Source of the DNA: Alphaproteobacteria bacterium
GTDB lineage: Bacteria > Pseudomonadota > Alphaproteobacteria > Caulobacterales > Parvularculaceae
DNA length: 33,652 bases
Assembly (NCBI GenBank): GCA_030433215.1
Contig: JAUIMC010000025.1
Coordinates: forward strand, 1 to 33,652
Direction: 5' to 3'
Both the position numbers and the translations under genes were made by a program. How positions within the stretch are numbered: position 1 is the first letter of the stretch; the number at the start of each line of letters is the position of its first letter. The notes below the pieces were generated by a model, which was given only the letters and a program-made list of their open reading frames with translations, searched no databases and was not told where the DNA came from. Of the stretch, positions 1 through 7,215 are shown one piece after another.

Positions 1-1437
1 ATGGAAGCCTATGATTCCGACCCGGCCAATTACACCCAGTCGCTGGGCTGCTGGCACGGCTTCATCGGCCAGCAGAAGATGATCTCCATCAAGAAGCATT
101 TCGGCGAAACCAAGGGCCGCTATCTCTACCTCTCCGGCTGGATGGTCGCGGCGCTGCGCTCCGAATTCGGCCCCCTGCCCGATCAGTCCATGCATGAGAA
201 GACCGCCGTACCGGCGCTCATCGAAGAGCTTTACACCTTCCTGAAACAGGCCGACGCACGCGAGCTTGGCGGTCTCTTCCGCGACCTCGACGCAGCGCGC
301 AAGGCAAACGATCAGGTCAAGGAGAAACAGCTCCTCAACGAAATCGACAATTACCAGACCCATGTGGTTCCGATCATCGCCGACATCGATGCGGGCTTCG
401 GCAACGCCGAGGCGACTTACCTTCTCGCCAAGAAAATGATCGAGGCCGGCGCCTGCGCCCTGCAGATCGAAAACCAGGTCTCGGACGAAAAACAATGCGG
501 CCACCAGGACGGCAAGGTCACTGTTCCGCATGAAGATTTCATCGCGAAAATTCGCGCCTGCCGCTACGCCTTCCTTGAGATGGGCGTCGAGGACGGGATC
601 ATCGTCGCGCGCACCGACTCGCTCGGCGCTGGGCTCACGAAACAGATCGCCTACACCGCCGAACCCGGCGACCTTGGCGACCAGTACAATTCCTTCCTCG
701 ATTGCGAGGAAGTCGACGCAAGCGATCTCGGCAATGGCGACGTCGTCATCACCCGCGACGGCAAGCTGATGCGCCCGAAGCGCCTGCGCTCAAACCTCTT
801 CCAGTTCAAGAAAGGCACCGGCGAAGACCGCTGCGTCCTCGACTGCATCACCTCGCTGCAACACGGCGCCGATCTTCTCTGGATCGAAACCGAAAAGCCG
901 CATGTGGAACAGATCGCCGGCATGGTCGACCGCATCCGCGAAGTCGTGCCGAACGCCAAGCTCGTCTACAACAACTCGCCGAGCTTCAACTGGACGCTCA
1001 ACTTCCGCCAGCAGGTGTTCGACGCCTGGGAAGCCGAAGGCAAGGACGTTTCGGCGTACAATCGCGACAAGCTGATGAGCGTCGATTATGACGACACCGA
1101 GCTTGCCCTCGAAGCCGACAAGCGCATCAAGACCTTCCAGCGCGACGGCTCGAAACGCGCCGGCATCTTCCACCACCTCATCACGCTGCCGACCTATCAC
1201 ACGGCGGCGCTCTCCACCGACAATCTCGCCAAGCGTTATTTCGGCGAGGAAGCGATGCTCGGCTATGTCAAGAACGTGCAGCGCGAGGAGATCCGCCAGC
1301 AGATCGCCTGCGTCAAACACCAGAACATGGCGGGCTCGGATATCGGCGACGACCACAAGGAGTATTTCGCGGGCGAAGCGGCGCTGAAAGCCGCGGGCGA
1401 AGATAACACAATGAACCAGTTCGCGGCCGCTAGTTAA
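1..1437 (+). CDS. aceA: Isocitrate lyase, long (about 530 aa) subfamily, 5' end cut by window
   Basis: Cleaves isocitrate to glyoxylate and succinate, the first step of the glyoxylate shunt, in the cytosol. The visible 478 residues carry the catalytic loop KQCGH (Cys at visible residue 166), the metal/substrate segment IIADIDAGFGNAEATY, VARTDSLGAG, and the C-terminal SFNWTLNF and LPTYHTAALSTDNLAK segments. These match the Pseudomonas-type long isocitrate lyase rather than the short E. coli enzyme. That family is about 530 residues, so roughly 50 N-terminal residues are missing. The first base of the window happens to start an ATG, and this Met is almost certainly internal (family sequences read through it). 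A strong terminator follows 30 bases after the stop, so the gene ends its transcription unit. Function is very secure; the start is not visible. Confidence 0.96.
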   Translation: MEAYDSDPANYTQSLGCWHGFIGQQKMISIKKHFGETKGRYLYLSGWMVAALRSEFGPLPDQSMHEKTAVPALIEELYTFLKQADARELGGLFRDLDAARKANDQVKEKQLLNEIDNYQTHVVPIIADIDAGFGNAEATYLLAKKMIEAGACALQIENQVSDEKQCGHQDGKVTVPHEDFIAKIRACRYAFLEMGVEDGIIVARTDSLGAGLTKQIAYTAEPGDLGDQYNSFLDCEEVDASDLGNGDVVITRDGKLMRPKRLRSNLFQFKKGTGEDRCVLDCITSLQHGADLLWIETEKPHVEQIAGMVDRIREVVPNAKLVYNNSPSFNWTLNFRQQVFDAWEAEGKDVSAYNRDKLMSVDYDDTELALEADKRIKTFQRDGSKRAGIFHHLITLPTYHTAALSTDNLAKRYFGEEAMLGYVKNVQREEIRQQIACVKHQNMAGSDIGDDHKEYFAGEAALKAAGEDNTMNQFAAAS

Positions 1438-1468
1438 CCGTCTCTGGGAGGGAACGCCTCGCGAAACG

Positions 1469-1503
1469 CGCCGCCGGAGCCGAAACGCTCCGGCGGCGTT
1501 TTC
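1469..1503 (+). terminator. Rho-independent terminator after isocitrate lyase
   Basis: A perfect 12-bp stem, CGCCGCCGGAGC (1469-1480) pairing with GCTCCGGCGGCG (1487-1498), encloses a 6-base loop and is followed by TTTT. It lies about 30 bases past the isocitrate lyase stop codon and isolates it from the downstream transferase gene. Confidence 0.9.
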
Positions 1504-1662
1504 ATTGGCGCCAAGACCGCTTCAAGCCCGCCGGAAGGCCGGCCCGCAAAGGCGAATTCTGAAAAGCTGGGGCATTTACTTCTTATTCGGGGGCATCATT
1601 CGCCAGCCTTCGGATAAAATCTCTCCAAATACTGCAAAACCGCTAGTTCAGGAGAAACGACC

Positions 1663-2400
1663 TTGAAACTCTACTCCTTCGGCCCCGGCGCCAATTCGCT
1701 GAAACCCCTGCTCGCGCTCTATGAAAAGGAGCTCGAGTTCGAAAGCATCTTCTTAAATCCGGGGAAATTCGAACACCATTCGGACTGGTACAAAAAACTC
1801 AATCCCAACGGCCAGGTGCCGGCGCTGGAGCATGACGGCAAGATCGTCACTGAATCGACGGTGATCTGCGAATATCTCGAAGACGTGTTTCCCGACCAGA
1901 ACCCGCTGCGCCCCGCCGATCCTTTCGAGCGCGCGCAAATGCGCATCTGGACCAAATGGGTCGATGAATATTTCTGCTGGTGCGTCTCGACGATCGGCTG
2001 GCACCGCATGGTCGGCAAAATGGTCGAGCACCTTTCCGACGAAGAGTTCGAGGCCATGGTGGCGAAAGTGCCGATCCACGAACAGAAAGTGAAATGGCGC
2101 CGGGCGCGCGAAGGCTTCCCCAAGGAGCTTCTCGACGAGGAGATGCGCAAGATCGGCCATTCAGTGAAAAAGCTTGAGGCGCGTTTGCAAGAGAGCAAAT
2201 GGCTCGCCTGCGATCAGTATACTCTCGCGGACATCTGCAATTTCGCCATCGCCAACGGCATGCAGCACGGCTTCTCGGAGTTCGTGAACGAGAAAGACAC
2301 GCCGGCGATCCTCGACTGGCTGGCGCGCATCAATGACCGCCCGGCAGCGAAGAAAATGTTCGCCAGCCAGCCTTCTGAATTCAATCGCAAGAAGGATTAA
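1663..2400 (+). CDS. Glutathione S-transferase, LigF-type beta-etherase-like
   Basis: A 245-residue cytosolic glutathione transferase. The N-terminal thioredoxin-like domain (about 1-80) includes YSFGPGANSLKPLLALYEK, the cis-Pro segment GQVPAL and the glutathione-binding TESTVICEYLEDVFP. The helical C-terminal domain contains WTKWVDEYFCWCVSTIGW and LADICNFAIANGMQ. These segments closely resemble what I recall of sphingomonad LigF, which cleaves the beta-aryl ether of lignin-derived dimers with glutathione. The LigF assignment rests on memory of the family, not an alignment. It starts at TTG; AGGAGA sits about 7 bases upstream and no better start is present. It stands alone, with no LigD/LigE/LigG-type partner nearby, so the physiological substrate could be another glutathione-conjugatable ether. 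Confidence 0.88.
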   Translation: MKLYSFGPGANSLKPLLALYEKELEFESIFLNPGKFEHHSDWYKKLNPNGQVPALEHDGKIVTESTVICEYLEDVFPDQNPLRPADPFERAQMRIWTKWVDEYFCWCVSTIGWHRMVGKMVEHLSDEEFEAMVAKVPIHEQKVKWRRAREGFPKELLDEEMRKIGHSVKKLEARLQESKWLACDQYTLADICNFAIANGMQHGFSEFVNEKDTPAILDWLARINDRPAAKKMFASQPSEFNRKKD

Positions 2401-2413
2401 CCCCTTCCCGCTC

Positions 2414-2433
2414 ATCCCCGCGAAAGCGGGGAT
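2414..2433. repeat. Short dispersed-repeat-type hairpin
   Basis: ATCCCCGC, GAAA loop, GCGGGGAT forms a perfect 8-bp hairpin with a GNRA tetraloop, followed by CCAGAATAA. This motif resembles short intergenic palindromes common in alphaproteobacterial genomes. It lies just after the GST stop and may also protect or end that transcript, but no T tract follows. Confidence 0.6.
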
Positions 2434-2473
2434 CCAGAATAAGCCTTTAGAAGCGATCTGAACTATCGAACTG

Positions 2474-2558
2474 CGACTCGCCACGGTTTAACCGTGGCGT
2501 CCAGCAATCTTAAGCGCGCGTTGAAAGATGGGCCCCACGGTCGAGCCGTGGGGAGTCG
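2474..2558. repeat. REPIN-like element: two palindromes within inverted 13-bp ends
   Basis: A perfect 10-1-10 palindrome (2479-2499, CGCCACGGTT T AACCGTGGCG) and an 8-5-8 palindrome (2533-2553, CCCCACGG TCGAG CCGTGGGG) share the core CCACGG...CCGTGG. The outer ends CGACTCGCCACGG (2474-2486) and CCGTGGGGAGTCG (2546-2558) are inverted copies matching at 12 of 13 positions, so the whole 85 bp can fold as one long hairpin. That is the architecture of REP doublets (REPINs). No transposase is visible in the window. Confidence 0.6.
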
Positions 2559-2612
2559 ACAACGGCGAGATTGTGCAAACAATAACCGCTATGGATCCCG
2601 GCTGGAGCCTGT

Positions 2613-2642
2613 CCCCGGGCGAGCCTTCGGCTCGACCCGGGG
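2613..2642. repeat. Long GC-rich hairpin near the 3' end of trpE(G)
   Basis: CCCCGGG-C-GAGCC, loop TTC, GGCTC-GA-CCCGGGG makes a 12-bp interrupted stem, framed by GGATCCCGGC and GCCGGGAC-like sequence. It lies about 40 bases past the trpE(G) stop on the minus strand and could stabilise or end that mRNA. It lacks a U tract, and its composition is that of a dispersed palindrome. Positions 2401-2679 hold no gene, only this and the two preceding palindromes. Confidence 0.5.
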
Positions 2643-2679
2643 GCCGGGACGAGCGGCTGTGGCTGGCTTCCTGAAAAGC

Positions 2680-4836
2680 TCAGCTCTCGCTGTTCTTCGG
2701 ACACAGCGCCTCAAGCGCATTGCGCAAAAGAGGCAGCCCCGTCGCCTGGGGCGAGGTCAGGATCGATTCCGGGTGGAACTGCACCGCGCCCCAGGGCTTG
2801 GTCTTGTGCTCCACCGCCATGATGACGCCGTCATCGGTTTGCGCCGTTGGCTCGAAGCAGGCGGGCAGCGCATCCCGGTTCGCATGCAGCGAATGATAGC
2901 GCCCGATCTCAAAGGCTTCCGACAGTCCCTTGAACAATCGCCCGCCGCCGCTTGCCGCCACGCTCATCTTGCCATGCATGGGATAGGTGAGAACGTCGAG
3001 CTTGCCGCCTTCATATTCGACCATGGCCTGAAGCCCGAGACAGACGCCGAAAACCGGCAGGCCTTTTTCATCGAGCAGCTTCAGAGTTTCGGCGGTGTTG
3101 AAATCCTCCGGCCGACCCGGTCCCGGCGAGAGAACAGCCATGTCGAAGTCATCCCGGCTCTTGATGGCCTTGCGCGCCGCATCGGGCCGCAGGGTCGTCA
3201 CCTCCGCGCCGAGCTGGCGGAAATAACTGCCGAGGGTATGGACGAAGGAGTCCTGGTGATCGACCAGAAGGATGCGCCGCATGGGCGGTTTCGCAGGTTT
3301 CGAGGCCGGCGCCGCGCCGCCGCCCGCGCCGCGGATCGCCGCGAACAGCGCCGACGCTTTCAGCCGGCATTCGTCGTCTTCGGCTTGCGGGTCGCTGTCA
3401 TAGAGCAGCGTCGCCCCGGCGCGCACTTCCGCAATGCCGTCATGAAGCCGCGTCGTGCGGATCGTCAGGCCGGTGTTCATGTCGCCGTCGAAGGTGAGGC
3501 GTCCGATGGCCCCGCCATACCAGCGCCGCGCGGTCTTTTCGTGATTTTCGATGAACTGCATCGCCCAGACTTTCGGCGCGCCGGTGACCGTCACCGCCCA
3601 CATATGGGTGAGGAACGCATCAAGCGAGTCGAAGCCCGGCGAGAGATAGCCTTCGACATGATCCACCGTGTGAATGAGCTTTGAATAGAATTCGAGCTGG
3701 CGCCGGCCGAGCACCTTGACCGAGCCGGGCGTACAGATGCGCGACTTGTCGTTGCGGTCGACATCGGTGCACATGGTGAGCTCGGCCTTGTCCTTTTCCG
3801 AGTTCAACAGCTTGCGCACATTCTCGGCATCTTCGAGCGCATCGCGGCCGCGCGGCGCCGTGCCGGAGATCGGACAGGTCTCGACCCGGTCGCCCTCGAC
3901 GCGCACATACATTTCCGGCGAGGCGGCGACGAGCGCTTCGCCGTCGCCCAGATTCATGAAGGCGCCGTAAGGCGACGGGTTTTCCGTCGCCAGCCGTTCG
4001 AAGATCGCGCTCGGGGGCGAGGTCAAAGGCTCCTTGAAGGTCTGGCTCAACACCGCCTCGAAAAGATCGCCGCGGTAGAAGGCCTCGCGCGCCTTTTCGA
4101 CATTCGCAGCATATTCGCCGGGCCCATGGTCAGACTGCGCTTCGAAGTCATGGCCGCCGACCTTGACGGGATCGTCTTCGGTGTCGCGGGCCAGGTCTTT
4201 GGTTGTCCTGCCGTTGACCTCGAAATCATAGGCGTAGACCAGCGCCTCTTTGCGCACATGATCGATGATGGTGATCCGGTCGGGCAGAAACAGCGCGAGA
4301 TCGCGATGATCGGCGGGACGCTCCAGGCGCAACGCGATCGGCTCGAACTGGAAGCAGAGATCATAGGCGAAGGCGCCGTACAGCCCGAGATGCTTGTCGT
4401 CTGTTGCAGCAAAAGCATCGCGGCAGGCGCGCAGCATGGAAAAAACCGAAGGCTGGCGGCTGCGCTCTTCCTCCGGAACCACCTCGGTCGGTTCTTTCAC
4501 CGATCCGGCGATCAGCCCCGCCTCGACGCGGTCGAGCATAATGTCGGGGTTCGCTTCGAGCGCCGGCAGGAAAGCCGGCAGGATCACCTCGCCGCGCGCA
4601 TTGAGAGCGCGGATGGAAAATTCCCGCCCCCGGCTGGTGATCTGCACCGGCGGGTCCACAAAGCCCATGTCGAGGCGCGAATAGCGGCCGGGAAATTCAA
4701 AGCCCGAGGCCAGCACCACGCCGCGGCGGCTGTCCATCGCGCGACACAAAGCGCCGATCCCGGCCTCATAGGACGCCGGAACGATTTCGCGCGTCACGCG
4801 GACGCCGCCTGCGGTCGTATAATCTTTTTGAGTCAT
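2680..4836 (-). CDS. trpE(G): Fused anthranilate synthase TrpE-TrpG
   Basis: Converts chorismate and glutamine to anthranilate, the first committed step of tryptophan synthesis, in the cytosol. This 718-residue single chain joins a chorismate-binding TrpE part (to about residue 505), a short Ala/Pro/Lys linker, and a TrpG class-I glutamine amidotransferase (about 520-718). TrpE signatures are VTGAPKVWAMQFIENHE and YGGAIGRLTFDGDMNTGLT. Amidotransferase signatures are FGVCLGLQ (nucleophile Cys near residue 599), HSLHA and VQFHPES. The fused form is typical of rhizobia and other alphaproteobacteria (about 720-730 aa). The start follows a GAGGCGGAG stretch. A 15-residue Trp-Trp leader peptide lies about 100 bases upstream, indicating attenuation control. 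It is convergent with the GST gene across a repeat patch. A phenazine or salicylate synthase reading is unlikely given the length and linker. Confidence 0.95.
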   Translation of the reverse strand: MTQKDYTTAGGVRVTREIVPASYEAGIGALCRAMDSRRGVVLASGFEFPGRYSRLDMGFVDPPVQITSRGREFSIRALNARGEVILPAFLPALEANPDIMLDRVEAGLIAGSVKEPTEVVPEEERSRQPSVFSMLRACRDAFAATDDKHLGLYGAFAYDLCFQFEPIALRLERPADHRDLALFLPDRITIIDHVRKEALVYAYDFEVNGRTTKDLARDTEDDPVKVGGHDFEAQSDHGPGEYAANVEKAREAFYRGDLFEAVLSQTFKEPLTSPPSAIFERLATENPSPYGAFMNLGDGEALVAASPEMYVRVEGDRVETCPISGTAPRGRDALEDAENVRKLLNSEKDKAELTMCTDVDRNDKSRICTPGSVKVLGRRQLEFYSKLIHTVDHVEGYLSPGFDSLDAFLTHMWAVTVTGAPKVWAMQFIENHEKTARRWYGGAIGRLTFDGDMNTGLTIRTTRLHDGIAEVRAGATLLYDSDPQAEDDECRLKASALFAAIRGAGGGAAPASKPAKPPMRRILLVDHQDSFVHTLGSYFRQLGAEVTTLRPDAARKAIKSRDDFDMAVLSPGPGRPEDFNTAETLKLLDEKGLPVFGVCLGLQAMVEYEGGKLDVLTYPMHGKMSVAASGGGRLFKGLSEAFEIGRYHSLHANRDALPACFEPTAQTDDGVIMAVEHKTKPWGAVQFHPESILTSPQATGLPLLRNALEALCPKNSES

Positions 4837-4892
4837 CTCCGCCTCTTATCGGGCGCCGTCGTCAGGCAAGGCGGAGTACCGGGAATGCATGC

Positions 4893-4915
4893 GCCGCCTC
4901 ACCCTGCGAGACGGC
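4893..4915 (-). promoter_or_regulatory. Putative trp attenuator hairpins between leader peptide and trpE(G)
   Basis: In the minus-strand transcript, GCCGTCTC (rc of 4908-4915) can pair with GAGGCGGC (rc of 4893-4900): 8 pairs, one G-U, loop of 7. The same GCCGTC can instead pair with GACGGC (rc of 4928-4933) just past the leader stop. Such mutually exclusive pairings are the expected layout of an attenuator. No clear U tract follows the downstream stem, so the mechanism (termination or ribosome-site masking) is unresolved. Confidence 0.45.
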
Positions 4916-4934
4916 GACAAAAATCAAGCCGTCC

Positions 4935-4982
4935 CTATTGAGACAGCCGCCACCAGTTCGAAAAAATCTGCACCCGGTTCAT
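4935..4982 (-). CDS. trpL: trp operon leader peptide (Trp-Trp attenuator peptide)
   Basis: A 15-codon reading frame, MNRVQIFSNWWRLSQ, ends in TAG 98 bases before the trpE(G) start codon on the same strand. Two adjacent TGG codons at positions 10-11 followed by competing RNA stems match the classical layout of tryptophan leader peptides. Rhizobial trpE(G) genes are known to carry a comparable short leader with consecutive Trp. The ribosome binding site is weak, with an AAG-rich stretch about 10 bases upstream. Tandem Trp codons in a 15-codon frame at exactly this place are hard to explain by chance. Confidence 0.8.
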   Translation of the reverse strand: MNRVQIFSNWWRLSQ

Positions 4983-5081
4983 GAAGCTTACTTGTCATCC
5001 CTTCCCGGTCCCGTCAAGTCAGCGTGATGGGCCCTGTCCGCGGCATGGCGTCCGGCGCGGGGGCGCGGTAGGATGCGGCCG

Positions 5082-6044
5082 ATGTTGGATGCTGCGCCAG
5101 AAATCCCCGCTCCCGCCGTCTTCGACCCGTCCGGGGCTGATGTCCTGCGCTTCGCCCTCTCTGAGCGCCGGGCCGGCCGCCCGGCTGTCGTGGTCACGCT
5201 CGCTGAAATCGACGGCGCGTCCCCCCGGGCCCTTGGCGCGCAGATGGCCGTAGCGGAGGACGGCCGCTTCGCCGGGTCGATTTCCTCTGGCTGCCTGGAG
5301 CGCGCCATCGTCGAGGAGGCGCGCGCCGCGATGGCGCGCGGGACCGGCGGCGTTATTCGATATGGCAAGGGCTCGCCCTTCCTCGACGTGACGCTTCCGT
5401 GCGGCTCCGGCGTCGACCTCCTCTTCACAGTCAACCCGTCGGCGGATGTCCTGAACGACGCCGTCGCGGCGCTCGACACAAGGCGCCCGGTAGCGGCGCG
5501 TTTCGACCCCGGAGCCATGCGGCTTTCGGATGCGCAGCGCAGCGAACGCGAAGACGACACGATGTTCACCCGCGTCTACCAGCCGCCGCTGAAGATCGCC
5601 GCCGCCGGCGTCGGGGCGGAACTTGTTCTTCTGGCGCGCATCGCCCGCGCCGCCGGTCATCGCTTCTGCGCCATCTCGCCCGACGAAACCATTCTCGCCC
5701 AATGCGGCGCGGAGGAAAGCCTGCATCTGAAATCGTCCACGTCGCTGCCTAAAATTCCCGCCGACCCGTGGACAGCCTTCGTCTTTCTTTTTCATGACCG
5801 CGAATGGGAGCTTGCGGTGGCGCCCGCCGTCCTCGCCTCTCCGGCGTTTTACATCGGCGCCGTCGGCAGCCGCCGCACTCATGGCGAACGCTTCGAGGCG
5901 TTGCGCGAAACCGGTCTCGATGACGCCGCCCTCTCCCGCATCGAGGGGCCTATCGGTCTTATTCCGGCGACGCGCGATCCGTCCGCGCTCGCCGTTTCGG
6001 TCCTCGCCGGGGTGATCGCCGCCTGGCCGCACGGGACCGCATGA
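5082..6044 (+). CDS. XdhC/CoxI-family molybdoenzyme maturation protein
   Basis: A 320-residue XdhC/CoxI-family protein. Members bind molybdenum cofactor and help sulfurate and insert it into molybdenum hydroxylases. Visible hallmarks are the N-terminal motif GSISSGCLERAIVEEA with its conserved Cys, LPCGSGVDLLF, and a C-terminal Rossmann-like XdhC_C domain (FLFHDREWEL...YIGAVGSRRTH). I prefer the ATG at 5082, which has AGGA 8 bases upstream. An in-frame ATG at 5073 is possible, but its GGTAGG abuts the start codon. The stop overlaps the next start (ATGA), so it is translationally coupled to the MocA-like gene. Together they sit directly upstream of the iorAB-type hydroxylase, which is the likely client. 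It is divergent from trpL/trpE(G) with only about 100 bases between them. Confidence 0.9.
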   Translation: MLDAAPEIPAPAVFDPSGADVLRFALSERRAGRPAVVVTLAEIDGASPRALGAQMAVAEDGRFAGSISSGCLERAIVEEARAAMARGTGGVIRYGKGSPFLDVTLPCGSGVDLLFTVNPSADVLNDAVAALDTRRPVAARFDPGAMRLSDAQRSEREDDTMFTRVYQPPLKIAAAGVGAELVLLARIARAAGHRFCAISPDETILAQCGAEESLHLKSSTSLPKIPADPWTAFVFLFHDREWELAVAPAVLASPAFYIGAVGSRRTHGERFEALRETGLDDAALSRIEGPIGLIPATRDPSALAVSVLAGVIAAWPHGTA

Positions 6045-6625
6045 TCTCAGAAGAAAACTGCGCTGCGCTTCTTCTCGCCGCTGGCGCATCGTCGCGTTTC
6101 GGCGGCGACAAACTCGCCGCACAAATCGATGGCGAAACGGTTCTCGCTTATTCCGCAAAAGCGCTCGCCGCATCGGGCTGTTCCTTGCGCGCTGCTGTCG
6201 TCAGCGACGCATCGCAAATCCATGCCCCGCTCCTGCATAACCTCGGATTTGACATCATCCTCAACCGTCATGCCGATGAAGGCATGAGCGCGTCCTTACG
6301 CATGGGCGTTGGCTGGGCCGCGGAGCATAAAGCGTCAGGCGTCCTCATTGCGCTCGCGGACATGCCTTTCGTCCCGCCGGCGCATTTTCGTACCCTGCTT
6401 CATAGCTCTCAAAATTGTGAAGAGCGCGCCGCCTTCACCAAGCGCGGCGCACAGCGTTCGCCGCCGGCTGTCTTTGCGTCAGTCTGGTTCGATAAATTGA
6501 GCGCGCTGCAAGGCGACGCCGGCGCGCGCGGCCTTATTGCGGGCCTTCCTGAGCGATGCGGCGTCAATGCGTCCGAGGAAGTTCTGCGCGATATCGACAC
6601 GCCGCAGGATTTGCCCGGCGCCTGA
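6041..6625 (+). CDS. MocA-like molybdenum cofactor nucleotidyltransferase
   Basis: A 194-residue NTP-transferase fold (MobA/MocA type). The N-terminal nucleotide-binding signature LLLAAGASSRFGGDKL is intact, followed by NRHADEGMSASLRMGV and the metal/nucleotide loop LIALADMPFVPP. MocA attaches CMP to molybdopterin-Mo to make the cytosine dinucleotide cofactor used by many bacterial molybdenum hydroxylases; MobA makes the guanine form. The XdhC gene overlapping it by 4 bases and the IorA/IorB genes 126 bases downstream favour MocA-type activity, because isoquinoline-oxidoreductase-type enzymes use the cytosine dinucleotide form. Exact nucleotide specificity cannot be read from the sequence by eye. 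Confidence 0.87.
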   Translation: MISEENCAALLLAAGASSRFGGDKLAAQIDGETVLAYSAKALAASGCSLRAAVVSDASQIHAPLLHNLGFDIILNRHADEGMSASLRMGVGWAAEHKASGVLIALADMPFVPPAHFRTLLHSSQNCEERAAFTKRGAQRSPPAVFASVWFDKLSALQGDAGARGLIAGLPERCGVNASEEVLRDIDTPQDLPGA

Positions 6626-6639
6626 AGCAGCCGTTAAAA

Positions 6640-6672
6640 AATGAATCCGATTCATTTTGAGAATGACTCTCA
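6640..6672 (+). promoter_or_regulatory. Tandem Fur-like operators with three GANTC sites
   Basis: A perfect 8-1-8 palindrome, AATGAATC C GATTCATT (6640-6656), is followed after one base by TGAGAATGACTCTCA (6658-6672), a near-perfect 7-1-7 dyad like classic Fur boxes. GAATC (6643), GATTC (6649) and GACTC (6665) are three GANTC (CcrM-type) methylation sites inside 27 bp. A candidate promoter follows: TGGACA (6685-6690), 18-base spacer, TATATA (6709-6714), upstream of iorA. Fur-family control is inferred from the motif. Confidence 0.6.
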
Positions 6673-6750
6673 CCCGCTCTTCGCTGGACAGGAGTCGGCG
6701 GTCTTCCCTATATATTCGCAATCGCAGCATAGGCTGATCTGGAGGGCGCC

Positions 6751-7212
6751 ATGAGCATTCGTTTCAACGTCAATAATGAAGAGCGAACCCTCGATGTGGA
6801 TCCCGACACGCCTCTGCTCTGGGTTCTGCGGGATGAGCTGCGCCTTACCGGCACGAAATTCGGCTGCGGCGTCGCGCAATGCGGCGCCTGCACCGTGCAT
6901 GTGAACGGCATGCCGCGGCGCGCCTGCGTCACGCCCGTTTCGTCGCTTGAGGGCGCCAACGTCACCACCATTGAGGGCCTTGAAGGCCCGCAGGCGGATG
7001 CGGTGCGCGAAGCCTGGGCGGAATACGACACGCCGCAATGCGGCTATTGTCAGTCGGGCCAGATCATGTCCGCCGCCTCTCTTCTGGCGCGCAATCCGAA
7101 TCCGAGCGACGAAGATATCGACAAGGCGCTGGCCGGCAATATCTGCCGATGCGCCACTTATGTCCGCATACGGAAGGCTGTAAAGGCCGCCGGCGAAAAG
7201 CTTGGAGGCTAA
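6751..7212 (+). CDS. iorA: [2Fe-2S] small subunit, isoquinoline 1-oxidoreductase alpha type
   Basis: A 153-residue electron-transfer subunit of a molybdenum hydroxylase of the xanthine oxidase superfamily. A plant-type [2Fe-2S] domain (about 1-75) has Cys39, Cys44, Cys47 and Cys59 in GCGVAQCGACTVHVNG...RRAC. The C-terminal helical [2Fe-2S]-II domain has Cys97, Cys100, Cys132 and Cys134 in PQCGYCQSGQIM...GNICRCATY. All eight ligands are present. Length and order (small subunit, then a large subunit of about 730 aa with no FAD subunit) match the two-subunit IorAB type. GGAGG lies 7 bases before the ATG. It has no export signal itself and would hitch-hike with the Tat-bearing large subunit. Substrate is unknown: N-heterocycles or aldehydes are typical. 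Confidence 0.92.
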   Translation: MSIRFNVNNEERTLDVDPDTPLLWVLRDELRLTGTKFGCGVAQCGACTVHVNGMPRRACVTPVSSLEGANVTTIEGLEGPQADAVREAWAEYDTPQCGYCQSGQIMSAASLLARNPNPSDEDIDKALAGNICRCATYVRIRKAVKAAGEKLGG

Positions 7213-7215
7213 GTC

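Noticed and set aside
2494-3684. A 396-codon plus-strand frame opposite trpE(G)
   Set aside because: Arg/His-rich shadow of a firmly identified gene, starting inside the repeat patch; no family signature.
4922-4998. Alternative 24-codon frame (MTSKLHEPGADFFELVAAVS...) overlapping trpL in another frame
   Set aside because: GGGAAGGG abuts its ATG with almost no spacing, it lacks Trp codons, and the Trp-Trp frame explains the position before trpE(G) better.
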